The notes beneath the pieces were generated by a model that was given only the letters and a program-made list of their open reading frames with translations, searched no databases and was not told where the DNA came from. This document shows, piece by piece, positions 28,020 through 36,638 of a DNA stretch of 64,000 nt. The stretch's first letter is position 1; each line of letters starts with the position of its first letter. Position numbers and translations under genes: made by a program. The stretch comes from Komagataeibacter sucrofermentans DSM 15973 (GTDB taxonomy: Bacteria; Pseudomonadota; Alphaproteobacteria; Acetobacterales; Acetobacteraceae): contig NZ_CP137157.1 in assembly GCF_040581405.1 (NCBI RefSeq), positions 1,554,001 through 1,618,000 of the forward strand. Direction: 5' to 3'.

Positions 28020-29654
28020 TTAATGGGGGGCTGCCAGCGCGCGTGACAGCCGCGGTGGCCTGCGCGCGATGCGCCGCCTACGGCCCTCACGCAGGCCATG
28101 CCGCCCCGATGGCAGGCTGATCACGTTTGAATCAGCCCGTCCGCCCGCATCCATGCCCAGCATCTCGGCAAACAGCCTGACATAATGGGCGGCCTTGTCG
28201 TTCCATGACACGTCATAGGCCGCGCCGGTAAGCTGGAGCTGACGCCACATGCGGCGGTTGCGCCGGTAAAGCTGGCGCGCGCGGGCCACGGTGGCGAGCA
28301 GGGTCTCGCCATCAACGGGCGTGAACAGGAAGCCCGTCGCCGCACCCTGGGCAATGGCGGCGGGGTTGGCGTTGACGATCGTATCGGCCAGGCCGCCCAC
28401 GCGGGCGGCAACCGGCACCGCGCCATAACGCAGCGCGCCAAGCTGGGTCAGCCCGCAGGGCTCGAAACGCGAGGGGATGAGCAGCGCATCAACCGCCGAA
28501 GGCAGCCGGTGACCAAGGGATTCACTATAGCCGAGATGGCAGGCAAAGCGGCCGGGAAACTGGCGTTGCAGGGCAGCAAGACGGCGCTCGATTTCGCGGT
28601 CGCCCTCGCCCACCACGATAAGCTGGGTGTTGCCTGCCAGCAGGCGCGGGGTCACGTCAGCCAGCAGGTCGATGCCCTTTTGCGCGGTCAGGCGGCTGAC
28701 CACACCCACCACAAAGGCGTCCGGGTCGGCCCACAGGCCGAATTCCGCCTGCAGGTCGCGCTTGTTGGGTGCGCGCCCTACGGTATCGCCCACCATGTAG
28801 GGAAAATGCACTGCCGGGTCGGAGGCCGGGTTCCAGGTCTCGGTGCTGATGCCGTTGAGAATGCCCTCGAGCTGGTCGCTGCGGTGACGCAGCAGGCCAT
28901 CGAGGCCCATGCCGCCTTCGGGGGTCTGGATTTCCTGCGCGTAGGATGGCGAGACGGTGGTGATGCGATCGGCATGGTACAGCCCCGCCTTGAGGAAGCT
29001 GATGGCCCCATAGCATTCGCATCCCTCGACCGAGAACGCCTCGGGCGGGAGGCCGAATTCAGCCACGCACCGCGCGGGAAAGCGCCCCTGGAAGGCAAGG
29101 TTATGGATGGTCTGGATGACCGGCACGCGGGCGGCCACTGGCTGCCCGCCGCGTTCAGCCGCCTGCTGGTCGTAATGCAGGTAGGCTGCCGTAAGTCCGG
29201 CCTGCCAGTCATGCGCCTGCACAAGGTCGGGGCGCGGGTGCGGGGTGCGGCCCTGGGCAATATCGGCCGCCATGCGCGCAAGGACTGCGAAGCGGAGGCC
29301 ATTATCGGGCCAGTCCTGCCCCTCCGGGCCCAGATAGGGATTGCCGGCACGGTTGAACAGCGCGGGCACGTCAAGCACCAGCAGGTCCAGCCCGGCCACA
29401 TGGGCCGACCACAGCGTGGCCTCATGCCCCAGCAGGGCGGGCTGACGCATCACCTGCGTGCGCGCGGACAGCGCCGCCATGACGGCAGGGTAGCCGGGCA
29501 GCAGGGTCGTGACCTCCACGCCATAAGGGGCCAGCGCATGAGGCAGGGAACCCACCACATCGCCCAGGCCCCCGGTCTTGACGAAGGGAAACATCTCTGC
29601 CGCGACTGAAAGCAGGCGGATTGGGGTTGAAAAAGGTGTAACCGCATTCATCAT
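28020..29654 (-). CDS. glgA: Glycogen synthase GlgA (GT5)
   Basis: ADP-glucose-dependent alpha-1,4-glucan synthase. It has 544 residues, longer than the usual 480 or so. The GT5 sugar-nucleotide motif [13 protein letters not shown] is at about 26-38 and the C-terminal donor motif [14 protein letters not shown] near 398-411. The extra 35-40 residues at the C-terminus are very rich in Arg and probably disordered. Two adjacent ATGs are possible at 29654/29651, with AAGGA upstream. It is the first gene of the six-gene operon. No glgC for the ADP-glucose donor is in this window. Confidence 0.95.
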   Translation of the reverse strand: MMNAVTPFSTPIRLLSVAAEMFPFVKTGGLGDVVGSLPHALAPYGVEVTTLLPGYPAVMAALSARTQVMRQPALLGHEATLWSAHVAGLDLLVLDVPALFNRAGNPYLGPEGQDWPDNGLRFAVLARMAADIAQGRTPHPRPDLVQAHDWQAGLTAAYLHYDQQAAERGGQPVAARVPVIQTIHNLAFQGRFPARCVAEFGLPPEAFSVEGCECYGAISFLKAGLYHADRITTVSPSYAQEIQTPEGGMGLDGLLRHRSDQLEGILNGISTETWNPASDPAVHFPYMVGDTVGRAPNKRDLQAEFGLWADPDAFVVGVVSRLTAQKGIDLLADVTPRLLAGNTQLIVVGEGDREIERRLAALQRQFPGRFACHLGYSESLGHRLPSAVDALLIPSRFEPCGLTQLGALRYGAVPVAARVGGLADTIVNANPAAIAQGAATGFLFTPVDGETLLATVARARQLYRRNRRMWRQLQLTGAAYDVSWNDKAAHYVRLFAEMLGMDAGGRADSNVISLPSGRHGLREGRRRRIARRPPRLSRALAAPH

Positions 29655-30331
29655 CGGCCTGTTTCCTTGCAGGAGGAGAAACCGGTCCTATTTCTGGATC
29701 TGTAGCGGTTAACGGGTTATTAACCCCATGGTCTCACCCACACGGTTAAGTGATCCCTTTTATGGATTCTCATTACTTATTTTATCAGTGAAGATTCAAT
29801 AAAAATGGCAATTCCGTGTCATTATTTACAGTACTGATTCATAGGGTTATTATTGACCCGGTCGGGGCGTGGCATGAACATGACAGAGCATGATCCCAGT
29901 CATGCCAGTCATCGCAAATGGCCTGAGCCGCCACATATCCCGGTTGCCTGACAGTAACGGCCATGCATTCCGCACCGCCGTAAAAAAGAAGCCCATCAAG
30001 CCCGATTGCCCGATCCGTTATGGATAATGGACCACGCACGGCGAAACGGCGCCTGACGGTTATCTTGATTTTTACGAACCCCTGCCAATGCCGGATGACG
30101 GCGCGTTCAGGATGGAAGAACAGCACGCCACCCGCCGCGATGCGCTGGGCGCGCGCCACGCCTCCCCATATGCCGGGCTGGCAGATGACCTCCGAACGAT
30201 ATGATGATGACATTACCAGCCTGACAACCGCGCACGCCTTCTGGCCCTGCCCGCCAGGTGGTGGTTCAATACGGCATCCGACAGGATTTGTTTCGTGCCT
30301 GAAAGCAGCAGACCAGTCGCGAAACAGTAAG
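29655..30331. other. glgA promoter region and gene-poor gap
   Basis: The first 200 bases upstream of glgA are AT-rich (29700-29860) and must hold the promoter of the glycogen-trehalose operon. The rest has no intact gene. A plus-strand frame with coding-like codon usage at 29890-30204 is listed separately as a possible remnant. Confidence 0.5.
29890..30204 (+). pseudogene. Possible decayed gene with in-frame TAA
   Basis: Reading the frame from the ATG at 29890 gives 45 codons, an in-frame TAA at 30025, then 58 more codons to TGA at 30202. Both parts have GC-rich third positions typical of genes here. The second part (ETAPDGYLDFYEPLPMPDDG and following) is acidic and protein-like. No ribosome site precedes the ATG and no family is recognised. 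It may be a remnant, or chance. Confidence 0.3.
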
Positions 30332-30356
30332 GCCGCCTTTGTTGAAAAAAGGCGGC
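30332..30356. repeat. GCCGCC/GGCGGC hairpin element, terminator-like
   Basis: Arms GCCGCCTTT and AAAGGCGGC around a GTTGAAA loop, in the tail of the minus-strand gene at 30379. It is one member of a dispersed family in this window. It may act as a bidirectional terminator. Confidence 0.7.
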
Positions 30357-30378
30357 TTTACAGGCAGTGCCGCCACGA

Positions 30379-30564
30379 TCAGAACCGTGGCAGCGGGATA
30401 CGGGGCGCGAAAAGGCACGCCATCACGATAAGCGTTACAAAAAACACCACCATGCCCCCCACAATAAAGACATGCCGTTTGTCTGCCGGGGTGGCTAGAG
30501 GCGTGTCGCGGTGCGGGTCGGTCATCGCCCCACCGCGCAGTTGTTTGTCTTGACCGTATTGCAT
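30379..30564 (-). CDS. Small single-pass membrane protein
   Basis: A 61-residue protein with a cytosolic, charged N-terminus (about 1-30) and one strong transmembrane helix near 33-53 (VFIVGGMVVFFVTLIVMACL), ending in a short Pro/Arg tail. The ATG at 30564 follows AAGGGAG at eight bases. No family recognised. It is followed closely by a hairpin of the GCCGCC family. Confidence 0.6.
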   Translation of the reverse strand: MQYGQDKQLRGGAMTDPHRDTPLATPADKRHVFIVGGMVVFFVTLIVMACLFAPRIPLPRF

Positions 30565-30643
30565 GGGAAGTACTCCCTTGGCAGGTATTGCCTTCCCTTT
30601 TCATGCCCGTTGGGCAGAACAGGGTGGTGTCGTGCCTGCGGTT

Positions 30644-31177
30644 TTACTGTGGCAGATCCTTGGCCATCTGCAGGTGGTTTTCAAGCGTGGGCAGTGTATT
30701 GCCAGCCCATGTCTTGAGGGCTGCGTTATCACCGCTCTGCGCATAACGGCGGAAGAGCGAGACAGCATCTTCATGCCCCGCGATCTGGTCCGCGCGGTAC
30801 TGCAGGGCGAAGTCACGGCCATGCAGGGTCTTGAGGTGATCGAGCTTGTCCTGATGGGCCTCGTCAACCGAACCAGGCGGACTGATCTGTACATTGCCGC
30901 TCTGGATCAGGTCTTTCAGGGCGGCGGATGTTTTCTTGTGGTCTTCGATCATCCGGTTGGCAAAGGCGGTCAGCTTGGGGTCATTGGCCTGCAATGCCAG
31001 TTCGCTTGACTGGATTTCGAACATATCACTGATCGTAGCGATCTTGATGAAATCCTCCGTGCGGGGTGCAACACCCATCAGGGAATTGATGCCTGCCTTT
31101 TCGGGTATGGACTGCGCCAGGACAGGCCCGGGCACGCAGGCCACCAGCCCCAGTATCACCATCATGCTTTTTTTCAT
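30644..31177 (-). CDS. DUF4142 exported protein
   Basis: A 177-residue protein with a signal peptide (1-21, ending VLA). The mature part is an all-helical ferritin-like bundle of the DUF4142 type: DFIKIATISDMFEIQSSELA, FANRMIEDHKKTSAALKDLI, LDHLKTLHGRDFALQYRADQ, then the HEDAVSLFRRYAQSGDN and LPTLENHLQMAKDL helices. DUF4142 proteins are common in envelope stress settings; no activity is established. The ATG follows GGAG. Two other small stress-type genes lie nearby. Confidence 0.88.
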   Translation of the reverse strand: MKKSMMVILGLVACVPGPVLAQSIPEKAGINSLMGVAPRTEDFIKIATISDMFEIQSSELALQANDPKLTAFANRMIEDHKKTSAALKDLIQSGNVQISPPGSVDEAHQDKLDHLKTLHGRDFALQYRADQIAGHEDAVSLFRRYAQSGDNAALKTWAGNTLPTLENHLQMAKDLPQ

Positions 31178-31273
31178 TGTTTTACTCCAGATGGATCAGA
31201 AATCCGTATCATCCCGGACCGGCCGGGCAATGGAAGGAGCGGAACCCGGCAGGGATTCAACGCCCTGCATCAA

Positions 31274-31432
31274 TCAGGATTTATCGTGATCGTGACCATA
31301 CTGGCCGCCCTTGTGGCCTGCTTCCGGGGCTTTCTTGCGCTCATTGGCGAAGTTGCCCGGATTGTGCCGGCTATCAGCCAACGCCAGGGTGGCAGTACGG
31401 ATGCGTTCTTGCATGGGAATGCGATCAGCCAT
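31274..31432 (-). CDS. KGG-motif stress-type small protein
   Basis: A 52-residue hydrophilic protein. Its core NPGNFANERKKAPEAGHKGG (about 24-43) matches the KGG repeat of general-stress proteins such as Bacillus GsiB and fungal Con-10. Only one repeat is present, and the C-terminus is His/Asp-rich. The ATG at 31432 has an AAAAGGTGA site upstream. It lies 96 bases upstream of the DUF4142 gene on the same strand. A longer frame on the opposite strand has no such support. Confidence 0.75.
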   Translation of the reverse strand: MADRIPMQERIRTATLALADSRHNPGNFANERKKAPEAGHKGGQYGHDHDKS

Positions 31433-31736
31433 GATCATTCACCTTTTCCAGATTACAGCGTGGATACGGAATCCTTGTTTTTTCTCGCCGCCTCATGGGG
31501 CAGTGGCGAGAAAGCAATCCCGGCAACAGGCGCTGTCGAGGGTTCAACGAGGCAACCGGCAGGCGGTTTCGGCATGGCCATGGAAAATAAAAAATAAATA
31601 TTCAGCACCAGAAACGCTGAATATGGACCGAATCCATAATAAAGCGAAGCCTCGCCCTCACTTCGCCTGCAACCCATCCCCGCGCTACGCGATAGGAAGC
31701 CCATGCCCATGACGACTGCATCAGGAAAAGGAAAAC
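31433..31736. promoter_or_regulatory. Divergent gap with two small hairpins
   Basis: This 304-base gap separates the KGG gene from the membrane protein at 31737. It holds the inverted repeats TTCTCGCC/GGCGAGAA (about 31480-31512) and TTCAGC/GCTGAA (about 31600-31620), with AT-rich sequence between. They could be operators or leader structures; no known motif is recognised. Confidence 0.35.
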
Positions 31737-32207
31737 ATGCAACACCTGTCCCGCTTCGCGTTCGCCTGCGCCAGCCTGCTGCTCATGATGCTGGCCCTTT
31801 TCCTGCTGACATTTGGCATGTTCGACCTGATCAGGGCGGTGGGGCAGTCGTGGCATACGGGTCGCAATGCCATATTGCAGGCCATAAGCTATGTCGTGAT
31901 TGCGGTGGCGGTTTTTGACGTGGCCAAATATTTTGTCGAGGAGGAAGTGATCCAGACCAGTGGCAAGAAAAGCCTGGGCGAGGCACGGGCCAGCCTGACC
32001 AAGTTCATTACCACCATCATCATCGCCGTATTCATTGAGGGGCTGGTTGGTGTTTTCGAGACAAGTACAAGCGAACCGGCTGCCATTCTCTACCCTGCAA
32101 GCCTGCTGGTGGTGGCAACCTTCATTGTTCTCTCACTTGGCGCGTTCCAGCGCATGAGCGTGGATGCCGAGCGTGAAAAGAAAAAGGTGGGCGGGGGTGA
32201 GGAGTAA
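31737..32207 (+). CDS. Integral membrane protein of unknown function
   Basis: A 156-residue protein with four predicted membrane helices: 7-33, 48-62, 88-106 and 118-136. A charged cytosolic segment between helices 2 and 3 contains FDVAKYFVEEEVIQTSGKKS. The C-terminus is short and charged (DAEREKKKVGGGEE). The ribosome site AGGAAAAGGAAAAC is very good. I know no function for it. It sits in the group of stress-type genes. Confidence 0.75.
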   Translation: MQHLSRFAFACASLLLMMLALFLLTFGMFDLIRAVGQSWHTGRNAILQAISYVVIAVAVFDVAKYFVEEEVIQTSGKKSLGEARASLTKFITTIIIAVFIEGLVGVFETSTSEPAAILYPASLLVVATFIVLSLGAFQRMSVDAEREKKKVGGGEE

Positions 32208-32252
32208 ACATTCCTCACGTAAAATGGCCCCAGAATTTCAAAAGTTTTTGGT

Positions 32253-32306
32253 GAAGCTTTTTTTGAAAGCTTCAAAAGTAATGCCGCCTTTAAAAAAAGG
32301 CGGCAT
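32253..32306. repeat. Double-hairpin copy of the GCCGCC element
   Basis: The most complete copy. Hairpin 1 is GAAGCTTT/GAAAGCTTC (32253-32273) and hairpin 2 is ATGCCGCCTTT/AAAGGCGGCAT (32281-32306), with T-rich flanks. It lies between two convergent genes, so it may terminate both. Confidence 0.75.
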
Positions 32307-32350
32307 CCACAAATTTTATTTACCCAAGCAGTTTTTACATCCGTAGCAGA

Positions 32351-33043
32351 TTATTTCTGCGCGGGAGCAGCCGAGGTTTTGGCACCCGGAGGGGCCAGCG
32401 TCTCGGACACATCTTCCGAGACGAACACGATGCCATCAAGCACCTGCTGCAGGGCGGCGGAAGCCTCCTTCGGGTGGCGGGCCTCGGTGAAGACAGTGGC
32501 GCGGTTGATCGCCCCCTGCGTGGGCTCAAGCGCGGTCAGCGCCATGATGAAATCGGCATCCTCGCCCACCACCTGCAGCGTCTGCGCGGCCTGCTTGGTC
32601 TGGCCAGCCTTAAGCTGGGTATTGGCGGTGGCGATGGCGGCCTTCTTCTCGGGGGCCAGCGTCTCGCTACCAACGATTTCACCGCCAACCGGAATCCAGG
32701 TCACGGGCGTGGTGCCTGTCACATGACCAGGTGCCGCCGGGTGCTGCGGAACCGGGTGGAGGCTGGTCTCGGCGGCAATGAACTGCGTGCTGGCCTTGCC
32801 TGCGGCGGTCAGGCGCTTGGTTGCGTCATACAGCGCGGGAATGGCGGCGTCGGTCTGGCCTGCATCGAGCACCTGCTTGGCATTGAGCACGTCGAGCATG
32901 GCGCGCTGCCCATCAGCCGAGAGGTGATTGAACGCACGGGTGGCCTTGAACTTTTCCCAATCCGTATGCACCGATGCCGCGTGGGCCCCCAGTGGTGCGG
33001 CGAGCAGTCCCGCCACGGCGGCCAATGAAGCGATAAAACGCAT
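32351..33043 (-). CDS. YfdX-family periplasmic protein
   Basis: A 230-residue protein with a signal peptide (1-22, ending AHA). The mature part is helical, with a pair of related segments (LNAKQVLDAGQTDAAIPALY and TQLKAGQTKQAAQTLQVVGE) and the WIPVGGEIVGSETL stretch typical of YfdX. E. coli YfdX is an acid-response-regulated protein and others have been linked to virulence or stress; no enzymatic role is certain. The start is supported by AAAGGGAAACC. Monocistronic. Confidence 0.85.
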   Translation of the reverse strand: MRFIASLAAVAGLLAAPLGAHAASVHTDWEKFKATRAFNHLSADGQRAMLDVLNAKQVLDAGQTDAAIPALYDATKRLTAAGKASTQFIAAETSLHPVPQHPAAPGHVTGTTPVTWIPVGGEIVGSETLAPEKKAAIATANTQLKAGQTKQAAQTLQVVGEDADFIMALTALEPTQGAINRATVFTEARHPKEASAALQQVLDGIVFVSEDVSETLAPPGAKTSAAPAQK

Positions 33044-33084
33044 GGTTTCCCTTTTCAGAGCAATCTGTCTGTTATCTATTATAT

Positions 33085-33102
33085 GGCCCGGATATCCGGG
33101 CC
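33085..33102. promoter_or_regulatory. 18-base perfect palindrome upstream of yfdX-type gene
   Basis: GGCCCGGATATCCGGGCC reads the same on both strands. It is 42 bases upstream of the yfdX-type start codon, a position suited to an operator. No T-run follows, so a terminator is unlikely. The regulator is unknown. Confidence 0.45.
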
Positions 33103-33244
33103 CGGGCGGAATGTTACAAAAAATGGCATGCGGGGTCCATGACTATTGCCATTATGGCCCAGTGGGCTGCAGGCGGGCGGTTGTCTGCCCGCGGCACACC
33201 GTGCCATGATCGCGCCAGACCATTATCGCTTAGGGAGAAACTGC

Positions 33245-33628
33245 ATGTTCAGCCATATTGCTGTTGGCGCAAACGACATTGAAGCCGCGAAGAAATTCTA
33301 CGATAGCATATTTGCAACCCTTGGCGTGCCCGCCGCCACCATCAATGCCAAGGGCAAACTGGTCTATAATGGCGATACGGGTTTTTTCCTCGTAACAAAG
33401 CCGGTGAACGGCCAGCCCGCCACGGCCGCCAATGGTGGCACGATCGGCTTTGCCGCCCCCTCACCTGAAGTGATCGACGCATGGCACGCCGCAGGCGTAG
33501 CCAACGGCGGCACCACCTGCGAAGACCCGCCGGGTATCCGTCATATGCCCAATGGCGACCTGTACCTGGCCTATCTGCGCGACCCGACCGGCAACAAGCT
33601 GTGCGCGCTCTATCGCGTCAAGTCCTGA
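33245..33628 (+). CDS. VOC-family (glyoxalase-like) protein
   Basis: A 127-residue protein of the vicinal oxygen chelate fold with the paired beta-alpha-beta layout: MFSHIAVGANDIEAAKKFYD at the N-terminus and YLAYLRDPTGNKLCALYR at the C-terminus. Metal-ligand candidates are His4 and residues in the C-terminal strands, but the pattern is not that of classical glyoxalase I, so the substrate is open. The ATG at 33245 follows AGGGAGA; a longer frame upstream lacks a ribosome site. A GCCGCC-type hairpin follows. Confidence 0.88.
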   Translation: MFSHIAVGANDIEAAKKFYDSIFATLGVPAATINAKGKLVYNGDTGFFLVTKPVNGQPATAANGGTIGFAAPSPEVIDAWHAAGVANGGTTCEDPPGIRHMPNGDLYLAYLRDPTGNKLCALYRVKS

Positions 33629-33645
33629 TCCGGGCTACCTTATGA

Positions 33646-33672
33646 GCGCCGCTTTTTTTGAAAGGCGGCGTT
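33646..33672 (+). repeat. GCCGC/GCGGC hairpin element after VOC gene
   Basis: Arms GCCGCTTT and AAAGGCGGC with a short T-rich loop, followed by TTCTTTTAAA. It lies 18 bases after the VOC stop and would serve as a terminator. It belongs to the dispersed family. Confidence 0.65.
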
Positions 33673-33727
33673 CTTTTAAAGATTTTTACTGCGCTATGCT
33701 TCGTAACAGGCAGGACGAATACAGGCC

Positions 33728-34207
33728 ATGAGTTGCCAGCCTATTGTCTTTTCAGGGCGATGGCGCCTCTGCGCCGCTGCCATTGTGGCCAGTACGGTGG
33801 CATGGGGGCAACCCGGCCACGCACACGGGCCAGACGCCCCTGCCCCTGATCCGCTACAGGCCGCCTGCACGGCGCTGCACGCTCCGCCCGTGCTACAGGT
33901 CTCGCTTCTGTTCGGCCTCAACCGGCCTGATGGCGGGCATGTCAGCCAGCGTGACTGGACCCATTTTGTGCGTGACATCGTCACCCCGCGCTTTCCCGCC
34001 GGTTTTTCGGTCCTGCGCATGACGGGGCAATGGCGGGATGAACGCAGCGGACGCATCATACGCGAACCCTCTCGCATCATATGGGTGGCAACTCCTTTCA
34101 CCTCCGACCTCAGGCCACAACTTGAGGCGATACGCCAGGCCTATCGCCAGCGCTTCGGGCAGGATTCCGTGGGACTGGTCATCACGCCGGGCTGCGCCGC
34201 GTTCTGA
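33728..34207 (+). CDS. DUF3574 exported protein
   Basis: A 159-residue protein with a signal peptide (hydrophobic 11-30, cleavage after AHA). The mature part shows the DUF3574 outline: VSLLFGLNRPDGGHVSQRDW, then FVRDIVTPRFPAGFSVLRMTGQWRD and a C-terminal helix ending in QDSVGLVITPGCAAF. The family is uncharacterised; its fold looks like a small ferredoxin-like alpha/beta sandwich. No partner gene is apparent. Confidence 0.82.
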   Translation: MSCQPIVFSGRWRLCAAAIVASTVAWGQPGHAHGPDAPAPDPLQAACTALHAPPVLQVSLLFGLNRPDGGHVSQRDWTHFVRDIVTPRFPAGFSVLRMTGQWRDERSGRIIREPSRIIWVATPFTSDLRPQLEAIRQAYRQRFGQDSVGLVITPGCAAF

Positions 34208-34301
34208 GAAGAGGCTTCCGGACTTTAGTTTCACTCGTCATGCTTCTCTTAACTTGAGGAGTTTAAAGTGCTTACGTTATCAAATTTATTGAAAATTTAG
34301 T

Positions 34302-34873
34302 TCACGGTCTATGAACGGAAAAACGTGGTTTCAAGATAATCCCGTACCAGAGGGCTTTGCCCGCTCGGGCGTGCAATTCTGCCAATAAAACTGCCATCAT
34401 AAGCATGGCCAGGATGGCCCAGACCTTTCGCATTCTCTTTAAAAAAGCCCGGTTGCGCTTCAGATCCCATTCGGGTGAATCATCCAGGCGGAGTTCGGCA
34501 TCCAGACCACCTTCCTCATACAGTTGACCCAGCACTCATTACCCTTCAGGCGCGCCCGTACCACTCAAAGGCCTGGGAAATATCTTGTGCCACGCCGTAC
34601 AGCCCCATCTGGCAAGCCCGACCGACTGCGAACATGCCCTGTCCGCTTCCTTCCGCGGCGGCCTTTCGCATCCGTTGCCGTGCCGAACTGATGCCGCATG
34701 GAAACGGCCAGATGCAACATGACATCCGTGCTGCCTCTATCCGCCACTGCCTGCAGGCGTGCCCGTGACAGGGGCGCAGGCACGGGCCGGATGGGCGCGT
34801 CATGTGCTTCCGTCGTGATGTAATCATCAAGGATGGTCAGTATTTCCGCATCCGGAATATGTTTGGATTTTTC
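34302..34873 (-). pseudogene. Broken Sel1-repeat membrane protein gene
   Basis: Three frames on the minus strand carry successive parts of what looks like one gene. The first (from 34873, no start codon) has LSRARLQAVADRGSTDVMLH. After a one-base shift near 34665 the second reads AAAEGSGQGMFAVGRACQMG, then GVAQDISQAFEWYGRA and a stop near 34546. The third opens with a GTG at 34535 as VLGQLYEEGG and ends in a membrane helix and a basic tail. Sel1 repeats normally run AEG-LG-YG-D-A-WY-A-A, so frame changes interrupt consecutive repeats. The last part (77 residues) could still be expressed alone. A sequencing error is the other explanation. Confidence 0.5.
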
Positions 34874-35176
34874 TTAAATCTGAAATTCTTCTGTTAACAA
34901 ATACATTACTGAGATTAATAAATGAATATTAATTTCATATTATCATGAAATTGCATGACTGTATTATGCATGAAAACGATCAATAGATGAAAGTGCCGAT
35001 TACTTTCAGGAAGGCAGCATGCCCTGAAGCCGACAGCCGGGGATCATGAAACGGTTCACCCCTTGCGCGGGCGGATCAGGCCGGGTCGCGGGTTGCATTG
35101 CGCGACTTTGTCAATGCGGGTTCAATCGGGTTACGTATGGCAGCCAGCGCCCCACAGCATGAAGGACCGGATAACC
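34874..35176. promoter_or_regulatory. AT-rich gap before nucleoside hydrolase
   Basis: The left half (34874-34985) is very AT-rich with TTAAT and ATTAA stretches; the right half returns to high GC. It must carry the promoter of the gene at 35177. No gene or palindrome stands out. Confidence 0.4.
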
Positions 35177-36118
35177 GTGACCCCACGCAAGATCATCATC
35201 GATACCGATCCGGGGCAGGACGATGCGATTGCCATCATGCTCGCCCTCGCCGCCCCTGAGCTTGACGTGCTGGGCGTGGTCAGCGTGGCGGGCAACGTGT
35301 CGGTGCAGCACACGACCACCAATGCCTGCAAGGTGCTGGAACTCACCGGGCGCACCGACATTCCGGTTCATGCCGGTTGCGCAGCCCCACTGCGCCGCAC
35401 GCCCATTACCGCTGCGCATGTGCATGGCCAGACCGGCATGGATGGTCCCACCCTGCCCGACCCCATCCTGCGGCCCCACACGCAGCATGGCGTGGATTTC
35501 CTGATCGATACGATCAGGGCGCACCCCCCGGGCAGCATAACGGTGGTGACACTGGGGCCGATGACCAACCTGGCCATGGCGCTGGTCAAGGCGCCCGATA
35601 TTGCACAGCGTATGGCGGGCCTTGTTTCCATGGCGGGCGCATGGGCACAAGGCGGCAATATCACGCCCAGCGCCGAGTTCAACGTCTATGCCGACCCCGA
35701 TGCGGCCGATATCGTGCTGCGCCACGCCATTGCGCACACGCTTGTGCCGCTGGATGTGACCCATCGCTTTCTGGTCACACCGGCACGGATGGCGCAGCTC
35801 AGCGCGCTGAAGGGGCGCTGCGCGCGGGCGGCAGCGGCGATGCTGGGCTTTTCGGAGCGATTTGACCTGACCAAATACGGGTGGGACGGCGCGCCCCTGC
35901 ACGACCCCTGCACCATTGGCTGGCTGCTCGCCCCCCACCTGTTTGCCGGGCGGGAGGTAAATGTATCAATTGAGGTAGATAGTCCGCTCATGCAGGGAGC
36001 CACGGCTGTTGACTGGTGGCATGTGACTGACCGGCCCCGTAACGCGCTTTTCCTTAATGACGTGGAAAGTGACGGACTATGGGCGCTGCTGCTGGCGCAT
36101 CTGGAGCGCCTGCCCTGA
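35177..36118 (+). CDS. Inosine-uridine preferring nucleoside hydrolase
   Basis: Hydrolyses ribonucleosides to base and ribose. It has 313 residues. The signature DTDPGQDDAIAIMLAL near the N-terminus supplies the calcium-binding aspartates, and FNVYADPDAADIVLRH plus the GWDGAPLHDPCTIGWLL segment complete the active site; the last aspartate of the family is in LHDP. I chose the GTG at 35177 because GAAGGA lies ten bases upstream; an ATG at 35159 overlaps that site. Cytosolic, no signal peptide. No transporter is next to it. Base specificity cannot be read off. Confidence 0.92.
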   Translation: MTPRKIIIDTDPGQDDAIAIMLALAAPELDVLGVVSVAGNVSVQHTTTNACKVLELTGRTDIPVHAGCAAPLRRTPITAAHVHGQTGMDGPTLPDPILRPHTQHGVDFLIDTIRAHPPGSITVVTLGPMTNLAMALVKAPDIAQRMAGLVSMAGAWAQGGNITPSAEFNVYADPDAADIVLRHAIAHTLVPLDVTHRFLVTPARMAQLSALKGRCARAAAAMLGFSERFDLTKYGWDGAPLHDPCTIGWLLAPHLFAGREVNVSIEVDSPLMQGATAVDWWHVTDRPRNALFLNDVESDGLWALLLAHLERLP

Positions 36119-36212
36119 AGCGTGCCGACTCGCAGGCCGTTTATTGCATTACGTAAAATAACCATCCTGATCCTGCCGCAATCCGGGGCTTACCTGCCAG
36201 CAGGAGGACGCC

Positions 36213-36446
36213 ATGAAAAAGATGATTCTGGCTACTTTTACCGCCCTGCTCTTGCTCGGTACCCATAATGGAGCGCAGGCCCAGCCCTGGGGATGGCATG
36301 GCGAGCCACGCTGGCACGCACCCTATGGCGGCGGGCCACGCCACCCGCACTGGCGCGAGAGTGGCTGGCGCTATGGCCGCCCCCCACCACCACGTCGGTG
36401 GGCATGGCGGGCACCGCCGCCGCCCTATCCCTACTACCCTTACTGA
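36213..36446 (+). CDS. Small exported Pro/Trp/His-rich protein
   Basis: A 77-residue protein with a signal peptide (1-23, ending AQA) and a mature part made almost wholly of Pro, Trp, Arg, His, Gly and Tyr, ending PPYPYYPY. The composition suggests an unstructured envelope peptide, perhaps metal-binding through histidines. The ribosome site CAGGAGG is strong and a terminator follows directly, so expression is likely. No family recognised. Confidence 0.72.
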   Translation: MKKMILATFTALLLLGTHNGAQAQPWGWHGEPRWHAPYGGGPRHPHWRESGWRYGRPPPPRRWAWRAPPPPYPYYPY

Positions 36447-36452
36447 TGATGG

Positions 36453-36477
36453 AACCCGGCCCCGTGCCGGGTTTTTT
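36453..36477 (+). terminator. Terminator after the Pro/Trp-rich gene
   Basis: Arms AACCCGGC and GCCGGGTT around CCCGT, followed by a run of T. It begins seven bases after the stop codon. Confidence 0.9.
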
Positions 36478-36638
36478 CTATTTTACGCGATACCTGCAAA
36501 AATAATGGGGCAGCTTATTAACGATCAGGCTTGTGTCTGCCCATAATTCCACGTAGAAAATTGGACAGATGCCGAATAATTCACTTTATCGTATCGTATT
36601 TTTAGCGCCAGGCGATCAGAAACGGATAACCCGCCATC

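Noticed and set aside
30020-30553. 177-residue plus-strand frame and an antisense 124-residue frame in the gap after glgA
   Set aside because: Neither has codon bias or a ribosome site. The neighbouring frame with an in-frame stop has the better coding signal.
31286-31597. 103-residue plus-strand frame
   Set aside because: It overlaps the KGG-motif gene on the minus strand, which has a ribosome site and a recognisable motif.
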